Positions 9,043-18,327 are shown, counted from the first letter of the stretch. The stretch is 64,000 bases of DNA from Oleiagrimonas sp963817755 (GCA_963817755.1 CAWFPB010000001.1:593871-657870); one strand, 5' to 3'. The notes: generated by a model not told the origin, from the letters alone. Translations and numbers: made by a program.

Positions 9043-9066
9043 CATCCCGTTTTTTTTCGGGGGCGT

Positions 9067-9072
9067 TATACT
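9067..9072 (+). promoter_or_regulatory. Possible -10 box (TATACT) before rsfS
   Basis: TATACT lies 45 bp before the rsfS TTG start, in the gap after nadD. No good -35 sits at 16-18 bp. A CCCG/CGGG mini-hairpin with an all-T loop (about 9047-9062) lies just upstream. Supports a separate rsfS-rlmH start only weakly. Confidence 0.3.
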
Positions 9073-9117
9073 GCACGCGAACGCGCCGCCCGGCGCGTCC
9101 AACGAGGTGCATGCCAC

Positions 9118-9528
9118 TTGTCAGCAAGTCAATCATCCGCTCAAGCCGTTGTTTCCGCTCAACCTTCCGATGAAATGCTGCGCCAGCGCGTGCTCGCTGC
9201 GCTGGACGACCTCAAGGCCCGGGACGTCGTCGAGATCGACGTCCGCGGCAAGACGTCCATCGCCGATCGCCTGATCATTGCGTCCGGCACCTCCAGCCGG
9301 CACGTGAAATCCATCGCCGACGAAGTGGTCCGGTTCGCCAAGCAGGCGGGCGTGCTGCCGCTCGGCGTGGAAGGCCAGGACGAGGCCGAATGGGTCCTGG
9401 TCGACCTGGGCGATATCATCGTGCACGTGATGCTGCCGCGCATCCGCGAGTTCTACGGGCTGGAACGCCTGTGGACCGTTGGCGATGCCGAGCCGGATAC
9501 GCCGGCGGACGCCGAAGGCGACGACTGA
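9118..9528 (+). CDS. rsfS: Ribosomal silencing factor RsfS
   Basis: Binds ribosomal protein L14 and blocks 30S/50S joining when nutrients are scarce. The conserved core VEIDVRGKTSIADRLIIASG, then SSRHVKSIADEV and EWVLVDLGDIIVHVMLPRIR, is unmistakable. Start choice is open. TTG 9118 has GAGG ten bases upstream and gives 136 residues with a non-conserved leader; ATG 9175 gives 117 residues, nearer the E. coli length of 105. A TTG start with an N-terminal extension fits related Xanthomonadales proteins as I recall them. It is followed by rlmH after 110 bp. Confidence 0.93.
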   Translation: MSASQSSAQAVVSAQPSDEMLRQRVLAALDDLKARDVVEIDVRGKTSIADRLIIASGTSSRHVKSIADEVVRFAKQAGVLPLGVEGQDEAEWVLVDLGDIIVHVMLPRIREFYGLERLWTVGDAEPDTPADAEGDD

Positions 9529-9638
9529 GCCGGCCGCCCGGCACGCCGCGCCGCACGGCCCCATGTGAACGCCGCATGGCCGCGGTGTGGGCGGGTGCGC
9601 CGTGCGCTGCCACCGGCCCCCACCGCAAGAGCCCGCCC

Positions 9639-10109
9639 ATGCATACCCGCATCATCTCCGTCGGCGAACGCATGCCCGCCTGGGTGGCCGAAGGTTTCGC
9701 CGAATACGCCAAGCGCCTGTCGCGCGAATGGCCGCTGGAGCTGGTCGAGATCCGGCCCGGCGCACGCGGCAAGGGGCGCGATCCGCAGCGCGCGATCCAC
9801 GACGAGGGACAGGCCATCCTCGCGGCGCTGCCGCGCGATGCGCACGTGGTGGCGCTGGACGGGCGCGGCAAGCCGTGGTCCAGCGAGCAACTGGCCGAAC
9901 GACTGGCGGAATGGCGCATGGGCGGGCGCGACCTGGCGTTCCTGGTCGGCGGTCCCGACGGCCACGCGCCGGAGGTGCTGTCGCGCGCCGACCAGCGCTG
10001 GTCGCTGGGCGCACTGACGCTGCCGCACATGCTGGTGCGCCTGGTGCTGGCCGAGCAGCTGTACCGGGCGGCGATGATCGCCGCCGGGCATCCCTACCAC
10101 CGCGGCTGA
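9639..10109 (+). CDS. rlmH: 23S rRNA (pseudouridine1915-N3)-methyltransferase RlmH
   Basis: 156 residues (E. coli 155). SPOUT-class methyltransferase acting on helix 69 of 23S rRNA in the assembled ribosome. The SAM-binding knot shows FLVGGPDGHAPEV and the C-terminal LPHMLVRLVLAEQLYRAAMI, ending GHPYHRG as is typical. It follows rsfS, its usual partner. The mrdA/PBP2 gene that often comes next is absent here. Confidence 0.96.
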   Translation: MHTRIISVGERMPAWVAEGFAEYAKRLSREWPLELVEIRPGARGKGRDPQRAIHDEGQAILAALPRDAHVVALDGRGKPWSSEQLAERLAEWRMGGRDLAFLVGGPDGHAPEVLSRADQRWSLGALTLPHMLVRLVLAEQLYRAAMIAAGHPYHRG

Positions 10110-10120
10110 CAGACGCTGTC

Positions 10121-10381
10121 TCAGGCATCGCCTTGCGGCTTGCGCCAGCGCTTGAACAGGAGCACCCACATGCCGGCGCTGGTCAAAAGCTCCACGGCCA
10201 GGGTGAGTGTCAGGCCGATCATGTAGCCGATCCGGAAGCTCTCCGGCGAAGCCATCTGTCCGGCCATCTGGTGCATGCGGACGACGGCATCGCCATCGAG
10301 CACGTGCAGCAGGCTTTTCATGCTCGCGATCGTCAGCATGGCGGCGCCGATGCCGAGTATGGTCTTTTCGGGGATGCGCAT
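10121..10381 (-). CDS. Small two-helix membrane protein, function unknown
   Basis: 86 residues with two predicted membrane helices (about 8-28 and 53-76) and a basic, cytoplasmic-looking C-terminus (FKRWRKPQGDA). The ATG has a good AAGGA Shine-Dalgarno sequence seven bases upstream, supporting a real gene. It is convergent with rlmH (11 bp between stops) and divergent from maf. I do not recognise the family and assign no function. Confidence 0.65.
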   Translation of the reverse strand: MRIPEKTILGIGAAMLTIASMKSLLHVLDGDAVVRMHQMAGQMASPESFRIGYMIGLTLTLAVELLTSAGMWVLLFKRWRKPQGDA

Positions 10382-10427
10382 GACGTTCCTTGTGAGTGAT
10401 CCTCGGCTGGAGGCTAGCACAGCCCGG

Positions 10428-10456
10428 TTGGCCTCTTGCGGCCCCGTCGCTATGCT
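10428..10456 (+). promoter_or_regulatory. Candidate maf promoter implying a leaderless transcript
   Basis: TTGGCC (10428-10433) and TATGCT (10451-10456) have an ideal 17-bp spacer. The predicted transcription start, about seven bases after the -10 box, coincides with the maf ATG at 10463. No Shine-Dalgarno sequence is present, which fits a leaderless mRNA. Confidence 0.5.
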
Positions 10457-10462
10457 GGCGCG

Positions 10463-11044
10463 ATGCTGTACCTGGCTTCCAAATCCCCCCGCCGCCGCCA
10501 GCTGCTGGAGCAGATCGGCGTGACCTTCCAGCCGCTGGACGTGGACGTGCCCGAGCATCCCGCGCCGGGCGAGAAGCCCGAGGACTATGTCCTGCGCGTG
10601 GCCTGCGACAAGGCCCGGGCGGGGTTTGCGCGCGTCATGGCGCAGGCCGATGCGGTACTGGGCGCCGACACCGAGGTGGTGCTGGACGACGAGGTCTTCG
10701 GCAAGCCCGTCGATGCCGCCGGCGCCACCGCCATGCTCGAGCGCCTCTCGGGACGCACCCACCGCGTGGTGTCGTGCGTGTGCCTGGTCGACGCTCGCGG
10801 CGAGCATGCCCGCACCCGCGTGTCCGAGGTGCGCTTCGCGCCGCTGGATGCCGACACGATCGCCACCTATGTGGCCACCGGCGAATCGTTCGGCAAAGCC
10901 GGCGGCTATGCCATCCAGGGGCGTGCCGCAGCCTTCGTCGAGCACCTGTCGGGCAGCTATTCTGCGGTCATGGGGCTGCCGCTGTTCGAAACGGCGGCGC
11001 TGCTCGGACAGGCCTTCGACGCCCCTTCGCTTGCGGGCCGGTGA
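10463..11044 (+). CDS. maf: Maf family nucleoside triphosphate pyrophosphatase (YhdE type)
   Basis: 193 residues. Hydrolyses non-canonical or excess nucleotides such as dTTP/UTP to monophosphates. Maf signatures are SKSPRR at 6-11, GADTEVV with the catalytic aspartate near 69, LSGRTH, and GKAGGYAIQG. Neighbours rng and yhdP match the E. coli yhdE-rng-yhdP order, favouring the dTTPase/UTPase branch over YceF. The chosen ATG begins MLYLASKSPRR, as in the family; the upstream in-frame ATG at 10436 would lie inside the promoter. Confidence 0.94.
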   Translation: MLYLASKSPRRRQLLEQIGVTFQPLDVDVPEHPAPGEKPEDYVLRVACDKARAGFARVMAQADAVLGADTEVVLDDEVFGKPVDAAGATAMLERLSGRTHRVVSCVCLVDARGEHARTRVSEVRFAPLDADTIATYVATGESFGKAGGYAIQGRAAAFVEHLSGSYSAVMGLPLFETAALLGQAFDAPSLAGR

Positions 11045-11137
11045 AGCCGGGTCCGGATGCCAGGCTGGCGGATGACCCGCTCGAAGCCCGAATCCTCGCC
11101 GATTGCAGCATTTCGGCTTTGTTCAAGGTCACATGCA

Positions 11138-11167
11138 TCGACACTGGCAGTATGCAGAGGATATAAG
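11138..11167 (+). promoter_or_regulatory. Candidate sigma-70 promoter of rng
   Basis: TCGACA (11138-11143) and TATAAG (11162-11167) each match consensus in five of six bases, with an 18-bp spacer. The predicted leader before the rng GTG is about 60 nt. It is the best promoter match seen in the left half of the window. Confidence 0.55.
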
Positions 11168-11232
11168 TTCGTGTTGAATGCATCGGGTGCGCCTGCGGTG
11201 CGCCCATTCCGCCTCGACGAGGATCCCATCGG

Positions 11233-12726
11233 GTGAGTGAAGAAATCCTGATCAACGTCACCCCCCGTGAGACGCGGGTGGCGGTGGTCGAGAACGGCAT
11301 GCTGCAGGAGGTCTACCTCGAGCGCGCCTCGCGACGTGGCTATGTCGGCAACGTATACAAGGGCCGCGTGCAGCGGGTGATGCCCGGCATGCAGGCGGCG
11401 TTCGTGGACATCGGCCTGGAACGGGCCGCGTTCCTGCACGCCTCCGATATCGTGCGACCGGCACTGGCCAGCAGCGGCGAGGGTGGCCACGTCGAGTCCG
11501 CATCGCCCGGAAACGGCGGCACGCCGCCGATCTCCAGCCTGGTGCACGAGGGCCAGGAAATCGTGGTCCAGGTGATCCGCGATCCGATCAGCAGCAAGGG
11601 TGCGCGGCTGTCGGCCAATCTCTCGATTCCGTCGCGATACCTGGTGCTGCTTCCGTACGCGCGCACCCTGGGGGTGTCGGTGCGCATCGAGGACGAGGCC
11701 GAGCGCCAGCGCCTGAAGGATCACCTGGCCGGCCTGATCGGCGAGGATCCACTGGGCTACATCGTGCGCACCAATGCCGAGGGCCAGTCGGCCACCGCGC
11801 TGGCCTTCGACGTGACCTACCTGGGCAAGGTCTGGCGCGCGGTGCAGGAGAATATCGCCGGCACCGGCGTCGGCGAGCGCGTGTACGAGGAGCTTTCGCT
11901 GCCGCTGCGCGCGTTGCGCGACCTGCTGCACGAGGGCATCGAGAAGGTGCGCGTGGATTCGCGCGAGACCTTCGACAAGGTGCGCCATTTCGTGCACAAG
12001 TTCATGCCCGAGCTGGACGAGCGCATCGAACACTACGACGGCGAGCGGCCGATCTTCGACCTGTACGGCGCAGAGGACGAGATCCAGCGCGCCCTGCGCC
12101 GCGAGGTGCCGCTCAAGTCCGGCGGGCACCTGGTGGTCGACCAGACCGAGGCGATGACCACCATCGACGTCAATACCGGGGCCTACCTCGGATCGCGCAA
12201 TCTCGAGGAGACGGTGTTCCGCACCAACCTGGAGGCGGCCCAGGCCGCGGCGCGCCAGCTGCGCCTGCGCAACCTCGGCGGCATCCTCATCATCGACTTC
12301 ATCGACATGGTCGACGAGGAACACCGGCGCCAGGTGCTGCGCACGCTGGAGAAGGCCCTGGCGCGCGACCACGCCAAGACCACCGTCTACCCGATGTCGG
12401 CGCTGGGCCTGGTGGAGATGACCCGCAAGCGCACCACCAAGAGCCTGGAGTACCAGCTGTGCGAGCCGTGCCCGGCCTGCGGTGGCCGCGGCACGCTCAA
12501 GACCGCCGAGACCGTGACCTACGAGATCTTCCGCGAAATCACCCGCGCCGTGCGCCAGTTCGAGGCCGAGAAGCTCATGGTGCTGGCCAGCCCGCTGGTG
12601 GTCGAACGCATTCTCGAGGAGGACTCCGTGGGCGTGGCCGAGCTGGAGGAATTCATCGGCAAGACCATCAGCTTCCAGGCCGAGGAAAACTACGCGCAGG
12701 AGCGTTTCGATGTGGTGCTGCTGTAA
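11233..12726 (+). CDS. rng: Ribonuclease G
   Basis: 497 residues (E. coli 489). Single-strand-specific endoribonuclease that matures the 5' end of 16S rRNA and joins in mRNA decay. An S1 RNA-binding domain occupies about residues 35-125. The catalytic magnesium site shows TTIDVNTGAY and ILIIDFIDM. The zinc-link cysteines CPACGG precede the small C-terminal domain. The start is GTG with GAGG about ten bases upstream, giving MSEEILINVTPRETRVA, which matches the family start. It lacks the long RNase E scaffold. Confidence 0.97.
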   Translation: MSEEILINVTPRETRVAVVENGMLQEVYLERASRRGYVGNVYKGRVQRVMPGMQAAFVDIGLERAAFLHASDIVRPALASSGEGGHVESASPGNGGTPPISSLVHEGQEIVVQVIRDPISSKGARLSANLSIPSRYLVLLPYARTLGVSVRIEDEAERQRLKDHLAGLIGEDPLGYIVRTNAEGQSATALAFDVTYLGKVWRAVQENIAGTGVGERVYEELSLPLRALRDLLHEGIEKVRVDSRETFDKVRHFVHKFMPELDERIEHYDGERPIFDLYGAEDEIQRALRREVPLKSGGHLVVDQTEAMTTIDVNTGAYLGSRNLEETVFRTNLEAAQAAARQLRLRNLGGILIIDFIDMVDEEHRRQVLRTLEKALARDHAKTTVYPMSALGLVEMTRKRTTKSLEYQLCEPCPACGGRGTLKTAETVTYEIFREITRAVRQFEAEKLMVLASPLVVERILEEDSVGVAELEEFIGKTISFQAEENYAQERFDVVLL

Positions 12727-12774
12727 CGCGCCGCTGCATGGACGTACGGCCTCGATCGGGCAGGCGTTCGCACC

Positions 12775-15700
12775 GTGAGCCGGACCTGGCGACAACGCGG
12801 GCGCCGGCTGCGGTTCCTGCTCGGTGGCCTGGTCGCGGCCGGTCTGATCGGCCTGGCCGTGCTGATCGGCCTGGTGCAGTTGCTGCTGCCGCTGGCGGCG
12901 CACTATCCGGACCGCATCGCCAGGCTGCTGAGCGATCGACTGCAGCAGCCGGTGCACTTTGCCTCGGTGGATGGCCACTGGCAGGCCTCGGGACCGTTGC
13001 TGGTCCTGCACGAGGTGCGCATCGGCGGACAGCACGGCGCGACGCCGCTGCAGTTTCCGGTGGCGGACGTGAAGCTCGACTTCGGCGCCCTGCTGATTCC
13101 ACGACGGCGCCTGGTGAACCTGCGCCTGGTGGACCTGCACCTGGACCTTGAGCGCGCGGCCGACGGCACCTGGAGCGTGGGCGGAATCGGTGCAGCAGGC
13201 GGCAAGACCAGCCAGCGTCTGGATCCGGCCCAGCTGCCCGGCAGCCTGCGGCTGGATCGCTTGCGCATGGACATCCACGATGTGCACAGTGGCCGCGACT
13301 GGAAGCTGTGGAGCGATCACCTGCGCGTCAGCAATGACGGCACCGTGGTGCAATTCGCGGGCGACCTGCGCCGTCCCGACACCACGCACGGCCTGGGCGT
13401 GGTCGGTCGCGTGGACATGGGCGACGACAGCGGCACGGTCTACATCGACGGCCACGGTATCGACCTGGGACGCCTGATGGCGGGTCTGGATTTCGGCGGA
13501 CACGGCATCGATGCCGGGCGCGGCGACCTGCAGGCCTGGCTGCAGTGGCAGCACGCCCGCGTGGTGGCGCAGACGGCAAGGGTCGACCTGACCGGACTGG
13601 CCCTTCACGACCCCGCCGGCAAGGCCCGCATCCCACGGCTGAAGGGCCTGTTCGGATTCCGTCGCGATGCCCATGGCTGGCATGTCCGATTTGCCGCCGA
13701 CGGCGGTGCCGCCGTCCGCATGCAGATTCAGGGGGCGGGCGATGATCGCGCATGGTGGATGCGGTCCCGGCACCTGGACCTGGGCACACTGGCGCCGCTG
13801 GCGGCGCAGATTCCGGGCATGCCCTCCGGACTCGACCGGTGGCTGCTGGGCGCGGCCCCCCGGGGACAGGTGGATCAGGCAGCCCTGCGCTGGTCGGCCA
13901 GGCACGGTCTGGAGTACGTCGACATCGGATTTCGCCACCTGCAGCTGGCCGCGGACGGGGCCAGACCAGGCATCGGACCGCTCGACGGCCGCCTGTTCGG
14001 CGATCACGAGGCGTTGATGCTGTCGTTGCCTGCGCAATCCACCGTGCTGCGCATTCCGCATACCTTCCGCAAGCCGATCCAGTTCAAGCAGCTGGACGGC
14101 GACATTGTCGCCTGGCACCAGGGGACGGCATGGCACATCGGAACCGCGCGTCTGGCCTTCGGCGGTACCGGGTTCTCCGGGCAGGCGCGCGGCGAGGTCC
14201 GCGTGCCGGACGCCGGCGGCAAGCCGTTCATGGACCTGTTCGTGGCGTTGGGCAAGACCACCGTGCAGGCAGCCAAGCAGTTCTGGCCGATCGATGCGAT
14301 GTCGCCGCAGACCGTCGCTTGGCTGGACCGGTCGCTGGTGGACGGCTACCTGGCCCATGCCGAGGCGCTGCTGCGCGGAAACCTGGCCGACTGGCCGTTC
14401 AAGCAGCACCAGGGGCGTTTCGAGGCGCGCGGCGAGACCCGGGACCTGACACTCGCCTACAACCCGAACTGGCCTGCCGCCAAGGGCATCCATGCGATTG
14501 CCCGCTTCGTCGACGACGGCATGCTGGTGACTGCCGATGCCGGCACCTCGAAAGGCATTCGCACCCGGTCGGCCGTGGCCGAGATTCCCACGTTCCACGA
14601 CGCACAGCTGATCCTCAGCGTCGAGGGCGACGGCAATGCCCAGGACATGCTCGATTTTGTCCGCAGCAGCCCCATTGCACGCAAGCAGGCTTCGGCGCTG
14701 GGTCGGCTTCGTCTCGGCGGTGGCGGCACGTTCGGTTTCAGCCTGATGCTGCCGCTCAGGAACGCCAGCCAGTTCTCCCTGGGCGGGACCGCCCGGATGA
14801 AGAACGTGGACGTGGACAACCCCGACTGGGGGCTGCACCTGGGCAAGCTCGGCGGCACGCTGCGCTTCGACGGCAAGGGACTGAGCGGCAAAGGTCTTGC
14901 CGTGCGCTTCAACGGCGTGCCCTCGACCCTGGATCTGGCACTCGGCGATGGCGCCACCGGGAAGAGCGACCATCCGGTCAGCGTGATGTTGCACGGGCAC
15001 TACGACGTGCCCACCCTGGTCCGCGGACGCGATGCGCTGGCACCGCTGGCGAAGGTGGCGAGCGGGACGTCGGATTTCGACATCGGGTTCGATATCGATG
15101 ATGCGCCGGGTACCCCGGTACGCCAGGTCCTCAGCCTGGATTCCTCGCTGCAGGGTATCGCGCTGGATCTTCCGGCACCGCTGGACAAGCCCGTGAATGA
15201 TGCATTGCCGTTGCACATGGACCTGCGCTTGCCGGTCAGTGGCGGTGACCTGCGCGTTGCGCTGGGCGGCCTGGTGCGGGCCCGGGCGCGGCTGCCCGGA
15301 GACGACGGCACGCCGCTGGCCCTTTCGGTCATGTTCGGGACCCGGTGGCCGAGCGCGTTGCCTGCCCGGGGCATCCGCATCGGCGGCAGCAGCGAACGCC
15401 TGGATGTATCCGGGTGGCTGCAGCGTGCGCTGGCGCAGAGCGAACAGCAGGGCGGCCACGGGCCGACGCTGGACGGCGTGGATGTGCGTGCCGCGAAGGC
15501 GCGGGTGTTCGGCGCGACTTTCGATGACATGCACCTGCAGTTGAGTCCGCAGCCAGGCCAGATCCAGCTGCGCGTCGACAGCCCCCAGGCCAAGGGAAGC
15601 CTGATCCTGCCCACGCAGGATCTGCAAAAGCGCGGCGTGCTGGCGCGCCTGGATCGCCTGTACTGGCCCGACGAGGCCGCGGCCAAGGCCGAGGCGGAAA

Positions 15701-16752
15701 TGGAGCGCAGGCAGGAGGCTCCGTCGAATGGCGCGGCTGCGTCATCCATCGACTATGCCGATACCGGTATCGATCCGGCGTCCCTGCCGCCGCTGCACAT
15801 TTCCGTCGGTGACCTGCGCCTGGGCAAGGCCCGCCTGGGCCAGGCGCGTTTCGAGAGCTGGCCCACGGCCAAGGGCATGCACATCGACCAGTTGCGCACG
15901 CACACCAGCCACGTGCAGATCATGGGCAGCGGCGACTGGGACGGCTCGGCCCATGACAGCCACACCCGCATGAGCATCGATTTCGTCTCCGACGACCTGG
16001 GCAGCCTGCTCAAGGCGCTCGGCTTCGGCGGCCTGTTCGAGGGCGGACGCACCAGTGCCCACCTGCAGGCCCGCTGGCCGGGCGAACCGTCCTCGCTGGC
16101 CATGCAGCGCATGACCGGCTCGCTGCAGGTGGAGGTCAGCAAGGGCCGCATTCCGGATGTGCAGCCGGGCATGGGACGCCTGCTGGGGCTGATGGCGCTG
16201 ACCGAACTACCGCGACGACTGTCGCTGGATTTCGGCGACGTGTTCGGCAAGGGCCTGGGCTTCGATTCCATCAAGGGTCAGTTCCAGCTCGAAGATGGTA
16301 TGGCGGTGACCCGCAACCTGAAGCTGAAGGGGTCGGCCGCCGAAATCACTATTACCGGCAAGACCAACCTGCGGGAGAAAACCTATGACCAGCAGATCCT
16401 GGTGGTGCCGCACGTGGGCAACAGCCTGCCCGTGGTCGGCGCGATCGCCGGCGGGCCGGTCGGTGCGGCCGCGGGTCTGGCCATCCAGGGACTGCTGGGC
16501 CGCGGCCTGAACAAGGCCGCCAGCGCGCGCTACAGCCTGACCGGGACCTGGGAGAAGCCGAAGATCACCTTGCTGGAGAAGACCACGGCGCGCTCCCGGC
16601 CGGCGGTTCCGGCGGCTGCCGGATCGGCAGCGGTGCCTGCACCGGCGGCCACGATCGTGCCTCCGGCCGTGCAACCCGCGTTGCCCTCCACCTCCCGGTC
16701 GCCCGCGGCTTCCGCCGCTCCGGCACCTGCGGGCTCGACGAGCGGCCCCTGA
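12775..16752 (+). CDS. yhdP: YhdP family AsmA-like protein (TIGR02099)
   Basis: 1325 residues (E. coli 1266). A single N-terminal membrane anchor (about 14-42) is followed by a very long periplasmic region rich in beta-strands. Such AsmA-like/RBG bridge proteins are thought to carry phospholipids to the outer membrane; E. coli YhdP acts redundantly with TamB and YdbH. The C-terminal signature region contains DIQPGxGRLLGL-like VQPGMGRLLGLMALTELPRR and the glycine-rich GAIAGGPVGAAAGLAIQGLL. A tail of about 60 residues rich in Pro/Ala/Ser is probably disordered. The start is GTG, 48 bp after rng, so cotranscription is likely. Confidence 0.93.
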   Translation: MSRTWRQRGRRLRFLLGGLVAAGLIGLAVLIGLVQLLLPLAAHYPDRIARLLSDRLQQPVHFASVDGHWQASGPLLVLHEVRIGGQHGATPLQFPVADVKLDFGALLIPRRRLVNLRLVDLHLDLERAADGTWSVGGIGAAGGKTSQRLDPAQLPGSLRLDRLRMDIHDVHSGRDWKLWSDHLRVSNDGTVVQFAGDLRRPDTTHGLGVVGRVDMGDDSGTVYIDGHGIDLGRLMAGLDFGGHGIDAGRGDLQAWLQWQHARVVAQTARVDLTGLALHDPAGKARIPRLKGLFGFRRDAHGWHVRFAADGGAAVRMQIQGAGDDRAWWMRSRHLDLGTLAPLAAQIPGMPSGLDRWLLGAAPRGQVDQAALRWSARHGLEYVDIGFRHLQLAADGARPGIGPLDGRLFGDHEALMLSLPAQSTVLRIPHTFRKPIQFKQLDGDIVAWHQGTAWHIGTARLAFGGTGFSGQARGEVRVPDAGGKPFMDLFVALGKTTVQAAKQFWPIDAMSPQTVAWLDRSLVDGYLAHAEALLRGNLADWPFKQHQGRFEARGETRDLTLAYNPNWPAAKGIHAIARFVDDGMLVTADAGTSKGIRTRSAVAEIPTFHDAQLILSVEGDGNAQDMLDFVRSSPIARKQASALGRLRLGGGGTFGFSLMLPLRNASQFSLGGTARMKNVDVDNPDWGLHLGKLGGTLRFDGKGLSGKGLAVRFNGVPSTLDLALGDGATGKSDHPVSVMLHGHYDVPTLVRGRDALAPLAKVASGTSDFDIGFDIDDAPGTPVRQVLSLDSSLQGIALDLPAPLDKPVNDALPLHMDLRLPVSGGDLRVALGGLVRARARLPGDDGTPLALSVMFGTRWPSALPARGIRIGGSSERLDVSGWLQRALAQSEQQGGHGPTLDGVDVRAAKARVFGATFDDMHLQLSPQPGQIQLRVDSPQAKGSLILPTQDLQKRGVLARLDRLYWPDEAAAKAEAEMERRQEAPSNGAAASSIDYADTGIDPASLPPLHISVGDLRLGKARLGQARFESWPTAKGMHIDQLRTHTSHVQIMGSGDWDGSAHDSHTRMSIDFVSDDLGSLLKALGFGGLFEGGRTSAHLQARWPGEPSSLAMQRMTGSLQVEVSKGRIPDVQPGMGRLLGLMALTELPRRLSLDFGDVFGKGLGFDSIKGQFQLEDGMAVTRNLKLKGSAAEITITGKTNLREKTYDQQILVVPHVGNSLPVVGAIAGGPVGAAAGLAIQGLLGRGLNKAASARYSLTGTWEKPKITLLEKTTARSRPAVPAAAGSAAVPAPAATIVPPAVQPALPSTSRSPAASAAPAPAGSTSGP

Positions 16753-16789
16753 CCGCACGTGATTTCTGCGAGCCCCCACGCCCAGGCCC

Positions 16790-16795
16790 TACAAT
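16790..16795 (+). promoter_or_regulatory. Possible -10 box (TACAAT) before tldD
   Basis: TACAAT lies 41 bp before the first tldD ATG in the 83-bp gap after yhdP. A matching -35 at 16-18 bp is not evident. Confidence 0.35.
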
Positions 16796-16835
16796 GGGCT
16801 TTCAAGGCGCCGCAAGCGCCCCCATCTTGTAGCTC

Positions 16836-18302
16836 ATGCACGCCCCGGAACCGAACATGACCCAGGAACAGCCGCTGGCCCTCGCCGAATCCCGACTGCT
16901 GACGCCGGGAGGCCTGAGCGTGGGCGACCTGGACCGTGTCTTCGCACGCCTGATGGCGCCGTCGGTGGATGCCGCCGACCTGTATTTCCAGCACTCGCGC
17001 AGCGAGTCCTGGGTGCTCGAGGACGGCATCGTGCGCGACGGCAACCACAGCATTGAGCAGGGTGTGGGCGTGCGCGCCATGAGCGGCGAGAAGACCGGAT
17101 TCGCCTACGCCGACGACATCGTCATGCCGCAGTTGCTGGAGGCCGCCGGCGCAGCCGGCGCGATCGCCGCCAGCGGCAACGGCGCGGGCCGGCCCCTGGC
17201 GCTGCGCGGCGGGCGATCCCTGTATCCGGCGCTGGACCCGGTCGACAGCCTGCCCAACGAGGACAAGATCCGCGTGCTGCGCGAGGTCGATGCACATGCG
17301 CGCAGCCGGGATCCTCGCGTGACCCAGGTGGTGGTGAGCCTGGCCGGCACCGTCGACACGGTGCTGGTGGCCGCGGCCGACGGCACCCTGGCGGCCGACG
17401 TGCGGCCGCTGGTGCGCCTGAACGTGCAGGTCATCGCCGAACAGGGCGGGCGGCGTGAATCGGGGTTTGCCGGCGGCGGCGGTCGCTACGACTACCACAC
17501 GCTGCTGGACAGCGGCAATGCGCTTCGCTGGGCGGCCGAAGCCGTGCGCCAGGCCCTGGTCAACCTGGAGGCGGTCGACGCGCCGGCCGGCAGCATGCCG
17601 GTGGTGCTGGGACCGGGCTGGCCCGGCGTGCTGTTGCACGAAGCCGTGGGCCACGGCCTGGAGGGCGACTTCAACCGCAAGGGCAGTTCGGCCTTCAGCG
17701 GGCGCATCGGCGAGCGGGTGGCCGCGCCCGGCGTGACCGTGGTCGACGACGGCACCCTGGAAGGCCGGCGCGGCTCGCTCAGCATCGACGACGAGGGCGT
17801 GAGCAGCCAGTGCACCACGCTGATCGAGGACGGCATCCTGGTCGGCTACATGCAGGACAAGCTCAATGCGCGCCTGATGGGCATGGCACCGACCGGCAAT
17901 GGCCGGCGCGAGTCGTTCGCGCACCTGCCGATGCCGCGCATGACCAACACCTACATGCGCGCCGGCACCCACGACCCCGAGGAGATCCTGCGTTCGGTCA
18001 AGCGCGGCCTGTACGCGGTCAACTTCGGTGGCGGCCAGGTCGACATCACCAGCGGCAAGTTCGTGTTCTCGGCGGCCGAGGCCTACCTGATCGAGGACGG
18101 CAAGGTCACGCGGCCGGTCAAGGGCGCGACCCTGGTCGGCTCGGGACCGGACGTGCTCACGCGGGTGTCGATGATCGGCAACGACCTGGCCCTGGACGAA
18201 GGCATCGGCGTGTGCGGCAAGGACGGTCAGAGCGTGCCGGTCGGCGTGGGCCAGCCGACCCTGCGCGTGGATGCAATGACGGTCGGCGGCACGGCGTCCT
18301 GA
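16836..18302 (+). CDS. tldD: Metalloprotease TldD
   Basis: 488 residues (E. coli 481). Catalytic subunit of the TldD/TldE heterodimer, which removes leader peptides (as in microcin maturation) and degrades unfolded peptides. The zinc motif HExxxH is visible as HEAVGH at about 268-273, followed by GLEGDFNRKGSSAFSG. The partner tldE lies 651 bp downstream, separated only by the oppositely oriented yjgA/darP. ATG 16836 or ATG 16857 (MTQEQP) may be the start; neither has a strong Shine-Dalgarno sequence. Confidence 0.96.
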   Translation: MHAPEPNMTQEQPLALAESRLLTPGGLSVGDLDRVFARLMAPSVDAADLYFQHSRSESWVLEDGIVRDGNHSIEQGVGVRAMSGEKTGFAYADDIVMPQLLEAAGAAGAIAASGNGAGRPLALRGGRSLYPALDPVDSLPNEDKIRVLREVDAHARSRDPRVTQVVVSLAGTVDTVLVAAADGTLAADVRPLVRLNVQVIAEQGGRRESGFAGGGGRYDYHTLLDSGNALRWAAEAVRQALVNLEAVDAPAGSMPVVLGPGWPGVLLHEAVGHGLEGDFNRKGSSAFSGRIGERVAAPGVTVVDDGTLEGRRGSLSIDDEGVSSQCTTLIEDGILVGYMQDKLNARLMGMAPTGNGRRESFAHLPMPRMTNTYMRAGTHDPEEILRSVKRGLYAVNFGGGQVDITSGKFVFSAAEAYLIEDGKVTRPVKGATLVGSGPDVLTRVSMIGNDLALDEGIGVCGKDGQSVPVGVGQPTLRVDAMTVGGTAS

Positions 18303-18308
18303 GCCCCG

Positions 18309-18327
18309 GCGGCGCCACGCGCGCCGC
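18309..18327. terminator. Hairpin between convergent tldD and yjgA
   Basis: GCGGCGC and GCGCCGC form a perfect 7-bp stem around CACGC, filling the 25-bp gap between the two convergent stops. No T-run flanks it, so intrinsic termination is doubtful. Confidence 0.3.

Noticed and set aside
10957..15627. Very long antisense open frame (about 1556 codons) opposite rng and yhdP
   Set aside because: It lies against confidently identified genes. Its product is low-complexity Gln/His/Arg-rich, and such frames are expected at this GC content and codon bias. The antisense frames opposite leuS (3773-7021), dnaE (26279-29926) and glnD (46104-49211) are rejected for the same reason.
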